Assembly (NCBI GenBank): GCA_022393335.1
Contig: JAJEKB010020218.1
Coordinates: 62,488-126,487, forward strand
DNA from: Macrotrachela quadricornifera
Lineage: Eukaryota; Rotifera; Eurotatoria; Philodinida; Philodinidae
Length of the DNA: 64,000 nt
Direction of reading: 5' to 3'
The notes under the pieces are model-generated. The model was not told where the DNA came from, made no database searches, and saw nothing but the letters and a program-made list of their open reading frames with translations. Numbering within the stretch: the first letter of the stretch is position 1; every line of letters begins with the position of its first letter. Of this stretch, positions 33,008 to 47,009 are shown piece after piece. The position numbers were made by a program, and so were the translations under genes.

Positions 33008-34086
33008 AACAAGTTGAACTATGAAAAGAAGGCTTTTACTAACATCCAGAACTCAGATCGACACACACAGAATTCTAGAAAACTGTTTGTTAAAATTAAA
33101 GTTGTTGGAAACTCGTGTTAATTGATTGGTCCAAAATAAGGGTGTTGATCAGTGTAAGATTTAGGATATAAGTACTTGTAAATGTTAGTCTTCTTTTTAA
33201 AAACACCGTATTCTCAGACCACATCAGAGCAGAAAATTGGACTGCACTATTGTTCCAGCTTCCTCAAAGAATATATAGGGATGGCACAAGTTACTTTACT
33301 GAAAAAAAATTGAACATCTTCATTACAGCTAAACCAAATGAGTTGAAACTTTTATTAATGATAGAGACATGTCTAGAGAGATTCTTTGTTAAGTATTACT
33401 ATAGATCTTAACAAAAAAATTTTACTTTTTCACAAATATAGAAAAAATTACAGAATGGGTCAAAATGCCCTTTACCGTGGAAAAGATCGAATATCTCCGT
33501 TATAGCTCGAGTAAATGAGTTAATTTTTTTATCAATGATAGAAGTATGTCCAAGCTTTCCATTCATAAAGGCATGCCTAGAGAAATCCGTTGCTGAATAT
33601 ATAATTTTTTTCCTATATGTGAAAAAGTAACATTTTTTGTTGTAACTCATTAGGCATGCACAGAATCCGAACGTTCGGGTTCGGTACTGAATTCAGTCAT
33701 TTTTCATTTTCTTTATAAAAGAGATAATGGTAAGTCAAAACAAATGGTTTCATGGTTGGTTAGGAAAGGCCTTCAAAGAATGAAAACAGTAATCCAAGAA
33801 CTAAAGACCCATGAACGCCCAAGAAAAATTTTTCCAATGTTCAAAAGTACTCGAACCCTCACTCGAACCTGACAGAGCCGCTCGATACTTCACATGATCT
33901 TTTATATGCGTCAAAAACTTCTAAGACAGTTGCATACATACTCAACATTGTCTAAATCAGTTTGATAACACCGTCACTCTCACCCTAACCCTTACCATTA
34001 TGTATATGTATTTATTTTTTTTCATTCTGTATCCCAATCAGATGAAAGCTCCTTACGGAAAATTTATCTTGTACAATATGATACAG
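33008..34086. other. spacer between the direct repeats, with an internal partial duplication
   Basis: No gene. 33309-33430 and 33488-33650 are diverged copies of each other (shared AAATGAGTT, TCAATGATAGA, CTAGAGA, and CTTTTTCACA-like ends). Confidence 0.45.
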
Positions 34087-34449
34087 ATGATTAAGCATGA
34101 ATATGTAAGATAGAACGATTCCTTTTTATGACAACATGGCGTATGCATTTCCTCTTTTCGTTTTATTTATTTATCAGTATCGAGGTGTCACTATAATGGA
34201 TGTATATTTAACCTATATTTTTTGTTTTCAGGTCATGCGTGAGTGTATGTATTTTTTTTATAGAGAATGATCCAATACATTATTTTTTTTGTTCTTTAAT
34301 ACTTGATCTGTATTGATTTTTTAAGGGTTTTTGTTTTTTTATACTTTCCATTTTCAATTAAGTTTTCTCACCTCTTTTTATCTTGTTTTTTACATAAGTA
34401 TCATTTGTTGAGAGTTTACGTTAAATTTAGAGTGTCAATGTAAGTGTAG
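34087..34449 (+). repeat. direct repeat, right copy
   Basis: Homologous to 32687-33007, but with about 40 extra nt near 34330-34390 (T-rich segment CTTTCCATTTTCAATTAAG). Confidence 0.75.
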
Positions 34450-34809
34450 GTCATCCGGTACTTAAAAACATATTATCGGTATGGATGTTGGGTTGAAGTT
34501 TCGCAAACCATTTCCACTAGCAGAATACATACCACCGGGTGAAGAAAGAAAAAAAGAGAAAGACTACGAAAACGAACAAAAGTTTTATTAATACAATTCT
34601 TTGTTAGATATTTATGTCTCATTACTTAGTTAGATTTTAAATAAATAATTTAGCAAAAATCGAATTTTTTTCTTAGTTTTTAATTGATTTATTACTGATG
34701 ATTTTGTGATTATGTCTCCTTAAATTATTGAGGACAATTCTTGGAAGTGAGTATGTAATGCAATTGATATATAAATGCGCATATAGGATAAATGTTAGAT
34801 AGAAATGTA
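34450..34809. other. intergenic, nothing recognised
   Basis: AT-rich, no coding or repeat structure seen. Confidence 0.4.
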
Positions 34810-35300
34810 CTTAGAGCATACCAAAATTAGTTCTATAGTTCTACGATATTTCGTCATTTTTTATCTCATATAATAATAATAAAGTTTCGATATGTTAAGA
34901 ATGCTTTTACACAGGTCCGCAACTTGGCACCACTTTTTATATGATTTAAAACTGCCACGATCTCGATCTTATCATGTTGTAGTCCATAAAACACTGAGTC
35001 TAGTAGTAACTTTCGTATTACTCTCTTGAGAGTGCGTGAGAGTATTCTAGACGTCTAATACCTGTAAAATGCATTTCTTGGAACTTTTGATTCGGTATTT
35101 CTACCCCTGGTTCTTCTGTTTTGTTGTCAAATACTGAGCTTTCTCTATAAAACACGATATTTTTTAATTAATCAGAAAGTATTTGATTTTTTTGTCCATT
35201 TCTCATGGACTTTATACGAACGTTAACACATCAAAATTTCATTATTATGATATCAGATGAAAAATGACGAAATATTTTAAAATTAAAGTGCATCATACAA
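34810..35300. mobile_element. diverged mariner-type MITE
   Basis: It starts with TA/CTTAGAGCATACCAAAAT, a close match to the TIR of the 988-bp MITE and the mariner element. The block ATATTTCGTCATTTTTTATC (34846 onward) recurs inverted at about 35250-35275, together with AATAATAATAAAGTTTCGAT-like sequence. The outermost right end is too decayed to place, so the end coordinate is approximate. Confidence 0.55.
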
Positions 35301-36589
35301 ACCCTCAGTATTTACAGAAAGAAACTGTAGTGTCCATGCTACTGCTTTTTTTATGTCCTAATGTAACATAATCGTTAATAATGAGAAGAAATGTCAACGA
35401 GATATATTTATTTTCTTATATATAATTTATCCAAACCAGGCTATCTTATAGACGTAATATAAGAAGAATACAGTTAGATCACAAATCGTTATAAAAAATT
35501 GGTGAAAACGTTGTTCATTAGTAAAACCATCTATTCAAGCAAACAAGTGAACAAAAATTCTACCCTTATAAAATAAAGTAATTGTATTCATTGTCAATAA
35601 TTTTATTTTATATTTAAAACTGAAAACATTCAAATGAAATAAGTATGATCTGCAGATAATTGAAAGAGATTAAATATTAAAATGAGAATAGTAGTAGTTA
35701 TTCTATTTTCATAACAAGCTGAAGTATTATTGCATTTCCATTCTCGTTAAATTTCAATTTATATTATTTTCAGTTTCTCATTTTCTTTTGATCATTTGTT
35801 GTGTCCGTTTTTTCGAAAAAAATTCACTCAGATAAAACCTCATAACAAAAATGAGTCGAGTCACAAAAATTGACCAATTTAGAATTTCAAACTAGGCAAA
35901 TAGTAATTATAGATTATATGACTTCGTTAATTTAAATCTTGAGAGAACTTGTATAAATTCACCGAAAAGTTTTTTAATCTGTGAAAAAAAAATTCGCTTT
36001 GATTGTCTAAAAATTATCTTTGACCTTGGAACAAGTCCATTTCCGTAGATAAACTATATATGTTTACATAATTAATCCATACAATGTATTCGGCACAATT
36101 TGAAACGCCATCACTATTACAATTTTGGGGGCTAGTTTTGATTTAACATTTATTTTTATATTCAATTTTTCATGCTGAATTCGAAAAAATTATATTTCGA
36201 AGGTCAAAACAAGAAGAAAGTAGGAAATTTTAATTTCAATTTTGTGCTAAGGATCAATTTAACCGACTCGAATTATATTTTATACACATATACTTGCAAT
36301 AAGCATCTATGTTTTAATAATTTTCAAAATCTTTTTCAAATGGTGTTCCTGTTCGATCCAGTCGGAATTTTTCTGCCTTCCTTAAGAAACAATTCACACA
36401 TAATGTTCTAGCAATATTTTTAAAAACATAACGATTTTCTTAACATTTAAAATTCTATATTGCAATTACGAAATCGTTTAATCTATTTTTTAGATATTTT
36501 CTTATTTGTCAAGAATTTACAGCTTAACTTATAGAAAACTATTTTTACGAAGGTAGGTGCGCAACTGTTCAATCGCTTTTGAGCTGAGA
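35301..36589. other. intergenic, nothing recognised
   Basis: Very AT-rich. The 79-codon frame at 36172-36411 has no motif and is probably chance. Confidence 0.4.
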
Positions 36590-36945
36590 CTATTTTCGTT
36601 AGATAGTCTTTAGTGAGTAATAAAAATATTTAAAACAGTTTGAGCTACTGGACCATTCTCCTGGTATTATGACTAGTTTATTGACTTTCTGACCTTATGT
36701 AAGATAGTTTGAGAAAAATTAAATATTTTATGAAGAGAAGATTTTTTTTTTGATTGAAACTCTGAGGATATCCTAGAATGATTAAACGTATTTATGGACA
36801 AAATTTCAACTGAAAATTCTATTATTCAATTTTTCTCGAAGTACCTTACTTAAGATTAGAAAGTCAATAAATTAGTCATGACTCTATGAGAATGGTCCAG
36901 TTGTCCAAAACGTTTTAGATTTTTTCATTACTCATTGAGGACCTA
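36590..36945. mobile_element. foldback repeat (~350 bp)
   Basis: The arm GGACCATTCTCCTGGTATTATGACTAGTTTATTGACTTTCTGA (36651-36693) has its inverted copy at about 36858-36905, with flanking arms such as TTTTAGTGAGTAATAAAAAT against ATTTTTTCATTACTCA. It has the MITE style of the window, but the exact ends and target duplication are not resolved. Confidence 0.6.
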
Positions 36946-37011
36946 TCCTCGTTCGTCCAATGGCTATTTTCTAAAAATTATCTTTCGTTAAATATTGTTA
37001 TTTTACTATAG

Positions 37012-40000
37012 ATGAAAACAACTTCCATGGATAACAAGTTAATCGAATGCAAGCATTCATCTATTGAACAACACCTTCACGTTGACAATGAACGACGTGA
37101 AAATTCAACACAAAATCTATCGAATTCGGCAAGATTTTATAATGTTACTAAGGAAATGACAAAACAACTAATGCATCCAATATATATGTATATTAATTTC
37201 TTTTCTTCTCAATTATCATAATATATAGAATGTTGTTTATTAGGAAATATTCATGTTGGGGAAGGTATCAAACTGCAAAAATTGCGGGTTTTCTTGCTCT
37301 CATCATAACTCTAACAATGACTGTTAGTATATTGATAGTTTATTACACTTCAATGAAAGTTACTGGTATGTTCTTTTTTTTTATTGATATATAAGTCATT
37401 TTTTTTTATAAACCGGATAAAGTTTACATCGAAGATCTATAATTAAAAACTCAAACGAATAGTTATGAACAGTTTTGCTATAATAAATTAAGATAAACAT
37501 TCGTTGTTTTCATGACCGATGACTAGATAGTAAGTGCATTTCTATTTTACCATGGTTCACATATCTAGATAATAAAAATAAGTAATCCTAACAACATCTT
37601 AAGAATACTATTAAACTTGACATTAGATGAACTACACGATAATTCATCATCGTCAATTATCTATAATGAAGTAAATGATCAAAACTTCGAATATCTCTTA
37701 CAGATAACATCCACATACCACTATTGTGGTGAATTTTAATGTGTCAAGTGTCGATATCATGCGGATGCAAGAGGATGACTGTTTATCTTCATTAATCTCA
37801 TAAATCCATATTTGCATTCTAGCTTTTCAACCTATGATAAAATACATCTAGCTCAAACTTTAATTTATTTTTATTCTCTACATCGTTCTTGTTTTCTTAT
37901 AATGTAGAAAAGTTGACTAAAATTCTTCTATTTTTACACAGCAAGTAACGATGTGTAAGATGAGTTTATAAAACGTCAGCTTGTGAAAATATTCTTTTAT
38001 GGATGTACGGATGGGATAAATCCTTTTGAAGTTTCTTTTCTTCTCTATAAACTCGAACAAAAAGTATCTAAAAACATTGCATCCACATTACTATGGTTAT
38101 CAGTAAGTGATAAGTAGTACTTATCGATAGGGAGACATTGGTCAGTTTCATTTGCGTGAGACCATATCGACAAAATCAGGCAGAATAGAACATTTATCGT
38201 CTTCGATTGACTGTAGTTTTTTTTAGAAGAATATTTTGTCTAGATAAATTCTTTTAGTATAGGCATATGTCAAAATATTAACACTTTTAGCAGTTACTTA
38301 ACTAAAATGAATTAGTGAGTATTAATCGAATCATATGAAGAAAAAATCTAAATTTTTTAGAGTGGACTTTAAGGTCCAAGTCACATCTGTGGCAAATTTT
38401 TTTCAGAAATATTCGACTTCAAAAATTTTTCTCATAAAAACGGGCCTCCTAGGATTTCCACCAAGTTCCAAAACAAAAATGTCCATATCAGAAGGTTACA
38501 TTATATTTATATTCTCAAAAAAAAGAACTATAGTTCGAACAATCAAAAATCCTACTTGAGGGTACGTTTATATAAAGTTTTATTCTAATACTATAGGAAG
38601 GAGTTGTAATGTGCTATCGCATAGGAACATACAACATGTCTAAGAGTGTCTAATAACATGAACCAATCTAATATAAAACAAGCCCAGTAAAAAAACGAAA
38701 CAGAAAAAAGAACGATAGTATATGCACTACCAAAGTACAATTCACATAAAAGCAATTAATGAAAGCTAATTATGTGTCTACAAAGCAGTATGGATCTTGT
38801 TGTGTTACGAGCTGCACTTCTCCTCCATTTTCTCTTCTTCTTCGTATTCATCTTCCATTTCACTCATAAAACTATCAAGTTCATTCACCTGATCATTGAT
38901 AGTATCAGAGTTCTCCATTATTACAGTAAGTATTTGTACAATTTGAAGATACCCTCATAATGATTTTTACATATCATAAAACTAATTGAATGTGACAATG
39001 AGCTTGAGGCTGAGTAAGAGGGCGTCCTCAAACTGTAGAAGTAACTTAAAATACTCTATATGTCATAATATAAAAAGTTATGCATGGATATATTAGTATG
39101 TAATTTTGTGTATACATACCATATTTGAAATCTATTAAATAAGGTTTAGTGTACAAATCAAAATCAAACTTGTAATAGCATATAAAAAATCGATATACTT
39201 GAAATTATACAGCGATTGTGTACAAATAGAAAGAGATAAAAATCTAAGATACATACTATAGATAGAGAACTACTAGAGGATTATAATGACAAGTAAGGGA
39301 CAAATCTATATCAGTCTATAGTACATAAAGAACAAGAAAATGCATCATCATAAAATCAAAATGAATATTAAAAAAAATCAAATTTTAAGTAGGATTTTTG
39401 ATTGTTTGGACAATAATTTTGAAAGGTTCATATGAGAATTTATGCAGAATTTGCTGCTCTTTCAAATGAGATTATTTATAGACAAGTGAACAGATGTTTT
39501 GACAAAGTCATTGTTCAAGTACAGCCATCTGGCTACAGTAAACGTATAGTGTAATGAAAAATAGATGATGTGCAAGATTCTCTCTCACCAAACACTCACT
39601 GCTATATATATCACTCGTTCGTAAAGGATTTGGTTTACATCGTCTATTATATTGATGAAGGTGAACATTTACATTAGTATAATATCGCATGTAATCTCAT
39701 CCGATGATCATATTACCTACGCTATTATATAAGTATGATATCGGTGAAGGTTCTCATTACGTATACATTGTATCACATATGAGTGATATTACGTAAGCAC
39801 GATATCGGTTAAGATTGATTCTATATGACTATGATGTCATTAAGGGATTATAACGTGTAGTGATGATCTCAGTATCGCTCATTCTTAAGCGATCTGTGTG
39901 ATTATTAGCACGTATAGAATAGTCATCTGCATCAAAAGCCATCGAATTGCTTCTTAAATAGTTTCAATATGGCATTTGAATGATTCATCGTGTCACTTTG

Positions 40001-43000
40001 TCTTTTTAATCCTCCTTCTCCTTCATTAACAACTGCTTGAAATGTGTAGCTTTGAGAATTTCACTCTGGAAAGAGTGTTTCTTGAAAATAACGATACTAA
40101 TAATTTCGAGAAACCATGAATGAATTCCGATTCCTCAATTCCGAAATCATGTGATCAAACTTCAAACACATGGTTATTTTCGTAAAATAAGCTTTTCTGG
40201 AGGAGAAAATCAAATTGGCATATTTTTCGTTACCCGATAAGGTAATTTGTTGATACCAGTAATATGTCGTCTTAGCCTTCTGATTAAATACAAAATGCTT
40301 ATTAATTAATGGTAAGCACTACTTACTGTTACTTTGGTAATTGGAAGTTTAAGTAATAGTAAATATGATACTTCTCCCGATATTAATTAATGAATTTTCT
40401 TAAGTTATAACTATTATATTCATATTTCTTAATAGTTCACTGTGCACTAAAACGTTACATGATAATATTTCGGCTTGATATTCTACTCTCATAAATTTCC
40501 CATAATTGTCAGAATATCATCAATGTTTTAGTGATAATCTCATTGGACTTGATTATCTGAAGAAGAAGAAGATATATCTTTTTCGTAGAACTTTGATCTA
40601 GCAACAAATAATTTCAACAATGATAAACGAAAATGTTGGAGTGATCTCGTTATTTCGAAAAGTAGAAACCATTACATAGCTATAGAGGTTATATTATAAT
40701 AATAGAGTATGATCAGAGAATAACGAATCACCCCATCACTCTCACCATCCTCAAGATTGTTGAACTATTCACCGTAGATTCCCAGATACAAGTGGAAAAC
40801 TTGTTCATGCCTAACTTTATTGTTAATTATCGATGCAAAGTATTCATGACGTAATTAAAAGATGGTTAGAATATAACGTCATTGGAATACTTTAGAATTT
40901 TCGTCATAGCGATAAAAATTACCATATGGTGTGTCAACGAATTGATAAAGAAATGAAAGTTAGCGCACAATGAGTAATTTGAGTGATGAGGTTTGTGAGA
41001 GCCATCGAGGTTCTCTTGAAAAGTGTTCGTTTTCATTCGGATTGATACAGTCCACCTAAGATAGTTCAACCGTAGTAGTTGATGAGTCTTTATTTCTTTG
41101 TTGTTGTATTATTTAGTTCGAAAATGTGAACTTAATTTTAAAGCAACGACTCAAAATCCAATTGAATATAAGTATGGCCCACGATCTGTTGCCATGGGTG
41201 ACTTTAACAACGATACTTGGCTTGATATTGCTGTTGCTAATTATGATGCTGATCATATAGCTCTATATTTTGGATATGGCGATGGCACTGTAGCAAGATC
41301 AGTTAAGCATCTAACTGGCTCTGGATCTGCTCCGTACATGATTGCTGTTGGTGATTTTGACAACGATCATCGACTGGACATCGCCGTCGCAAATTCCGGT
41401 ACCAACAGCATCGTTGTGCTTCTCAAACTCCAAAATGAGTCTTTTATGAACCAAAAGGTACTTTCGGTTACATCATCTCGTCCTATTTGGATCCATATAG
41501 CAGATCTCAACAATGATGCAGCATTAGATATTGCCACTGTTAATTATGGCACACACAGTGTAAGCATATTTTATGGATATGGAAATGGAGATTTTTCAAA
41601 ACCATGCACGTACTGTACAGGCTATGATTCTTTTCCGTCTGCAATTGTCAGTGGTGATTTTAATAACGACAACCAAATGGATCTTGCTATCGCCAATTAT
41701 GGTACAAACAATGTTGGTATACTACTTGCAACTAGTAACAGTACTTACGCGAGTCAAATCACGTTTTCAACTGGTCCGAATTCTCATCCATACTCGCTTG
41801 CTGTTGGTCATTTAAACGATGACACCATGCAAGATATTGCTGTTACCAATTATGGAAATAAAAGTGTGGGTGTACTTCTGGGTCAAGGTAATGGAACTTT
41901 TATGAGTCAAATGATTTATTCGCTTGGCATAGTTTCTCCATATTCTATTGGCATTGATGACTTCAACAACGACAATCGAATGGATTTGGTCGTGACTAGT
42001 AATGGTAGTGATAATATAGCTCTACTTGTCGGATATGGCAATGGCACCTTTGTAAGCCCAAAGACGTATTCAACTGGATCTTCTTCATCAATCTCCATTG
42101 CCATAGGTGATTTAAACAGAGATAATCGTTCAGACATTGTCATTGTCAACAATGATACGAATACTATAAGTATCATGCTTAGTTATGACGATTTTTTTCC
42201 CATGCAAACGACATATTCAACTGGTAATGCACCATACTTTGTAGTTGTTGATAATTTTAATAATGACAACCATCTGGATGTTATCGTTGTTAATCGAGGT
42301 GAAAATACTGTAAGTGTGTTTCTCGGATATGGAAATGGCAATTTTGCAAATCAAACGAAGTATTCAAATGGTACTAGTCCATACTCTGTAGCTACTGGTG
42401 ATTTTAACAACGACATTCATCTGGATATCGTCGTCACTAATCTTTATGATAATACTATAAGTGTTCTTCTCGGCTATGGTAATGGCTCTTTCGCAAATCA
42501 AACGAAATACTCAACTGGCCCTCAACCAGGGCCTGTAGCTGTCGGTGACTTTAACAACGACACCCATCTGGACATCGTTGTTGCTACTGATAATGCAAAT
42601 GTATTTCTTGGATATGGAAATGGCTCTTTTGCAAGTCAAATGACATATTCAACTGGCTCTGTCCCAGCGTCTGTAGCTGCCGGTGATTTTAACAACGACA
42701 GCCAATTGGATATCGTCATCGCTAATTTTGGTGGTGATACTGTAAGTATTCTTCTCGGATATGGAAATGGCTCGTTTGCAAATCAAACAACATATTTAAC
42801 TGGCACTAGTCCAATCTCTGTGGCTGTTTCTGATTTTAACAAGGACACCTATCTGGATATCGTCGTTGCCAATCGGGATGATAACACTGTAAGTGTCCTT
42901 CTAGGACATGGAAATAGCTCATTTGCAAATCAAACAACATATTCAACTGGCTTTGAACCAGTGTCTGTAGCTGTTGGTGATTTTAACAACGACAGCCGAT

Positions 43001-45213
43001 TGGATATCGTCATCGCTAATTTTGGTGGTAACACTGTAAGTATCCTTCTCGGATATGAAAATGGCTCGTTTACAAATCAAACAACATGTTTAACTGGTAC
43101 TAATCCAATCTCTTTAGCTGTTGGTGACTTTAACAATGACACCCAGCAGGATGTCGTCGCCGTGAATTATGTAGACAATACAGTGAGTATACTACTTCGG
43201 TATGACAGTGGAGCTCTCAAAGAAAAAAGTACATTTACATCTGCCGATGGTTCTCACTTGCAAAGTTTTGCCGTTTCTGATTTGAATAATGATAATGTAT
43301 TAGATATCGTCGTTGTCAATCATGGTACTGATAACATAGGTATTCTTCTTGGACGTGGAAATGGCACTTTTGGAAACCGAACCGTGCTCTCAACTGGCTT
43401 CAATTCTCGTCCATACTCAATCGCTATCCATGATTTCAATAAAGATGGCCAAGCGGATATAACAGTGGCCAATTATGCTGCTAAAAATCTTGTTACATTT
43501 TTGGGAAGTGGCAATGGAACATTTGAAAATCAAAGAAGTTATGGTATACAGTTCGGTCTCGCTCCATTGATGGTAGGTGCTGGTAGTTGCAACAAAGATG
43601 GACGCTCAGAAATTATTGTTGCCTATGATAATATCAATCATATAGATATGTTTGTAACATATGAAGTCGGGTCTTTCTATCCTCAAATGACATATTCAAC
43701 AAACTTTAATCCATTCTCTATAGCTATTGGTGATTTTAACAAGGACACCTACCTGGACATCGTTATTGCTAATTTTGGTAGCGACACTGTAGGTGTCTTT
43801 CTCGGATATGGAAATGGTTCATTTGCAAATCAAACAACATATTCAACTGGTACTAGTCCAACCTCTGTAGCTGTTTGTGATTTTAACAAGGACACCTTTC
43901 TGGATATCGTCGTTGCTAATCGGGGCGATAATACTGTAAGTATCCTTCTAGGACATGGAAATGGCTCATTTGCAAATCAAACAACATATCCAATTGGCAC
44001 TAGTCCATACTCTGTAGCTACTGGTGACTTTAACAAGGACAGCCAATTGGATATCGTTGTCACTAATTTTGGTGGTGACACTGCAGGTGTCCTTCTAGGA
44101 TATGGAAATGGCTCATTTGCAAATCAAACAACATATTCAACTGGCNNNNNNNNNNGATATGGAAATGGCTCATTTGCAAATCAAACAACATATTCAACTG
44201 GCGCTAGTCCATACTCTGTAGCTACTGGTGATTTTAATAAGGACACCTATCTGGATATCGTTGTCGCTAATGTTGATGACAATACTGTAAGTGTCCTTCT
44301 AGGATATGGAAATGGCTTATTTGCAAATCAAATAACATACTCAACTGGCGCTGGTCCAGTGTCTGTAGCTGTTGGTGATATTAACAACGACACACATCTG
44401 GATATCGTCGTTGCTAATTGGGATGATAACATTATAAGTGTTCTTCTTGGGTATGGCGATGGCTCATTTGTAGATCAAATGATCTATCCAAGCGGCTTAA
44501 GTCCTAGGTTTGTAGCTGTCGGTGACTTTAATAATGACACCCATCTGGATATCGTTGTCACTAATGCAAATGCGGCGAGTGTTGGTGTATATCTCGGATA
44601 TCCCACTGAAGGTTTTCTATATCAAATGAGACTCATAACTGGTCATAGATCTCGACCTAGATCGTTCGCCAATGGAGACTTTAATAATGATGGTTACATA
44701 GATATTGCAGTGGCAAATTCAGGTACTAACAACATCGGTATTTTTCTGAGATATGACAATGGTTCTTTCGGAAATCAAGTGACATATCCAACTGATTCTT
44801 CTCCATGGTCTATAGCCGTTGGCGATTTCAACAATGATGCGATACTTGATATTGTTGTCGTGAATTATGACAATGACACCATTGGTATATTTCTTGGATG
44901 GGACAATGGTTCTTTTTCAAGCCAAAAAAAGTTTAAGACCGGTTTCAAATCTGAACCGATCACTATTGCCGTTAATGATTTCAATAACGACAGTTTGTTA
45001 GATGTTATTGTCGTCAATTATGGTACAAGCAATGTCGGAGTATTGCTGGGCTATGGAAATGGCTCTTTCGCTGATGTAAAAATTTTTTCGATCGGTTATG
45101 GATCTCTTCCATTCTCAGTTTCCGTTGGTGATTTGAACAATGATGGAAAGCTGGATTTTGCTGTCGCCAACGAAGGAACTGACAACTTAAAAATTTTCTT
45201 ACAGACTTGTTAA
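37012..45213 (+). CDS. membrane-anchored FG-GAP/VCBS-repeat protein (giant surface protein)
   Basis: Gene model: exon 1 37012-37187, exon 2 37244-37365, exon 3 41117-45213; all junctions are GT-AG and in phase. Exons 1-2 give a cytoplasmic N-terminus of about 65 residues and one transmembrane helix (AGFLALIITLTMTVSILIVY), so a type II membrane protein. The third exon (about 1365 codons) is a row of roughly 28 repeats of about 49 residues with the FG-GAP/VCBS pattern: VAVGDFNNDTHLDIVVAN, a Ca-binding-type DxNxD loop, then VSVLLGYGNGSFANQTTY. Such repeats build beta-propellers for extracellular adhesion or matrix binding. Nearly every repeat has NGS and NQT sequons, so heavy N-glycosylation is likely. 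The 3.75-kb second intron is long for this genome and makes the link to exons 1-2 less certain. A 10-N gap lies at 44146-44155. Such genes are abundant in bdelloids; the ligand is unknown. Confidence 0.82.
37366..41116 (+). other. long putative intron / non-coding stretch
   Basis: No gene is supported. The segment CGAACAATCAAAAATCCTAC (38538) recurs inverted near 39380-39405, so a decayed TIR element may lie between. 39640-39850 contains weak repeats of a GATATCGGTxAAGG/ATTACGTA type. Confidence 0.4.
44146..44155. other. assembly gap (10 N) within the repeat exon
   Basis: The 44 or so bases on each side of the gap are identical (GGATATGGAAATGGCTCATT... to ...CATATTCAACTGGC). The gap therefore joins two near-identical repeats, and an unknown number of repeat units may be missing. 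The frame continues across it only because of the chosen N count. Confidence 0.95.
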
Positions 45214-47001
45214 TATTTGAACTGCTATCTTGATTTTTTTTCATTGATTTACTACTTCTAACTCTTATTTATTGCTACTAATATTTCTTCTAACTCTCTT
45301 TTAGTGTGGGTGTGTGTTGAGAATCAATAAATTTTACATAGAGACCAGAAATATCAAGTGAAGCTACTGCAGTGCGTTTCAGTCTGGTAAATAATTTTGT
45401 CGGATGTTGATTTTTCAAATGAAATTTGACTCAAGCAATCATACGACAATCTTGGATAGGGTGAGGGTGAATAGGAATAGTGGCACTCCATAACAACAGT
45501 TGTTTCTGCCTTGCCGAGATGTCGTCAAGTGGATTTTGAAGATACTTTACCAATAGTAATTTAATTTAATATGAAATTTTAAAACATAGGAATTACTATA
45601 TATGATCGATATTCTTTGCATGTTGATCATCCTTTGTCTATCTAATCTGAATTGATAGAGTTTGTCAATATATTTCGAGTTTTCGGTAGTGGTTATGCTT
45701 ATGAGGGAACCTCCCGAGGTGCCCAACGCCGATTTCCTTCAGTCACGCGTTGCTTATTAAAGGATATCAAGGTAGAAAAAAGCTCACAAGGATTACAGGA
45801 TTTTTGCTTGTCATGAAAAAATACACTCCTGTACTTGACTATAGTGTTGACATTCTGCGGTTTTATATAACCCTATGTGCTCTGTTTTCATTTTCATCAT
45901 TTGTTAAATGGTTATTAACATTTCGTGATAGAGAGTACATAGTACTATTTAACTGACTGTGTTTGCAAATGAACAACAAATCTTTAGAGTAAGTACATTG
46001 ATTATGATCAATGGTATCAAAGAGTATTATAAATCAGCTGATATAATCCATCGCTTTTGCGCATTCCACTATATGTTATGATTCTTCTACTTCTATTACC
46101 TCATACAATCTGCCATCATATGATATGCACTTTTCTATCTACCATATCATTCTATTTTTCTATGACATCATAAACATTCTTTCATGAGGTCAGGTATTCT
46201 TCTATCCTTTCCTAATAGTTGTTGATTTTTTACAATAAAATATGTCTATAGATCGAATAGAATTATCTTTTGATATTGCCTAACACAAACAGTGCGGTGT
46301 TGGAAAGGATCAAATTAACAGCAAACCGATTACGAGAGGCACTACTTATTTAAAGACTAATATTGCTTATTTTTGTTTTAGACGAAACTGACAGTCAAGA
46401 AGAATGATGAACTCTTACAATGTCTTGCAACTTGTCTCCAGTTATATCACTGAATTACTACTATCCATTGATTTAACTAATGCGTGAACAGCACGCAATG
46501 AGGATATGGCACGAAACATTTTTGAAGATATTGAATCAATCTTCATTTGCACCATGAAGAGTTTTGTAGTCACTATAAATATATTCAATAGCCAAAAAAT
46601 ATTGCAAAATACACTCAATTCCGATTTTTCTGTTTTACATTGAACAAATCTGTTTATTCACTCACAATACTCTCAGAATCAGATTTGATACGTGGCAGCA
46701 CACTAACTGTATAATTGCATTATATCTCCGTAGGCCTAAGTTTTCAATAATTTCCCAAAAGAAAAATTTTCGGAGTTTCACGAAATCGGAGTCAAAAAAG
46801 CGTAACTCCATAGGTGTCTAAAGCACACCTGTGCGCACGCGCTAGCAGACCTTTTTGGTGAAAGAAAAAAAGAAAAGATATTTTTTCGGATATCTTTTCA
46901 GCCAATCGCTATGCTTTGTATTGTATTGCCAATATACACATTGGTTTTTTTCTCATAGGCTTTTTCTATGCTCTCCCCTTCTGTGTATCTCGATCAGCAA
47001 C
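45214..47001. other. intergenic; short dispersed repeat at 45707-45750
   Basis: After the FG-GAP gene there is no supported gene until the TATA box at 47002. The GC-rich segment CCTCCCGAGGTGCCCAACGC at 45709 onward is the inverted copy of the motif at 32607-32650. Confidence 0.45.
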
Positions 47002-47009
47002 TATATAAA
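47002..47009 (+). promoter_or_regulatory. TATA box of the small membrane-protein gene
   Basis: TATATAAA about 90 nt upstream of the ATG at 47098, in the expected distance range for a core promoter with a short leader. Confidence 0.45.

Noticed and set aside
32687..34449. LTR retrotransposon
   Set aside because: No TG...CA ends, no primer-binding site, no polypurine tract and no gag/pol between the repeats.
41573..42176. Small frames inside the FG-GAP exon on both strands
   Set aside because: They are shadows of the repeat-coding frame.
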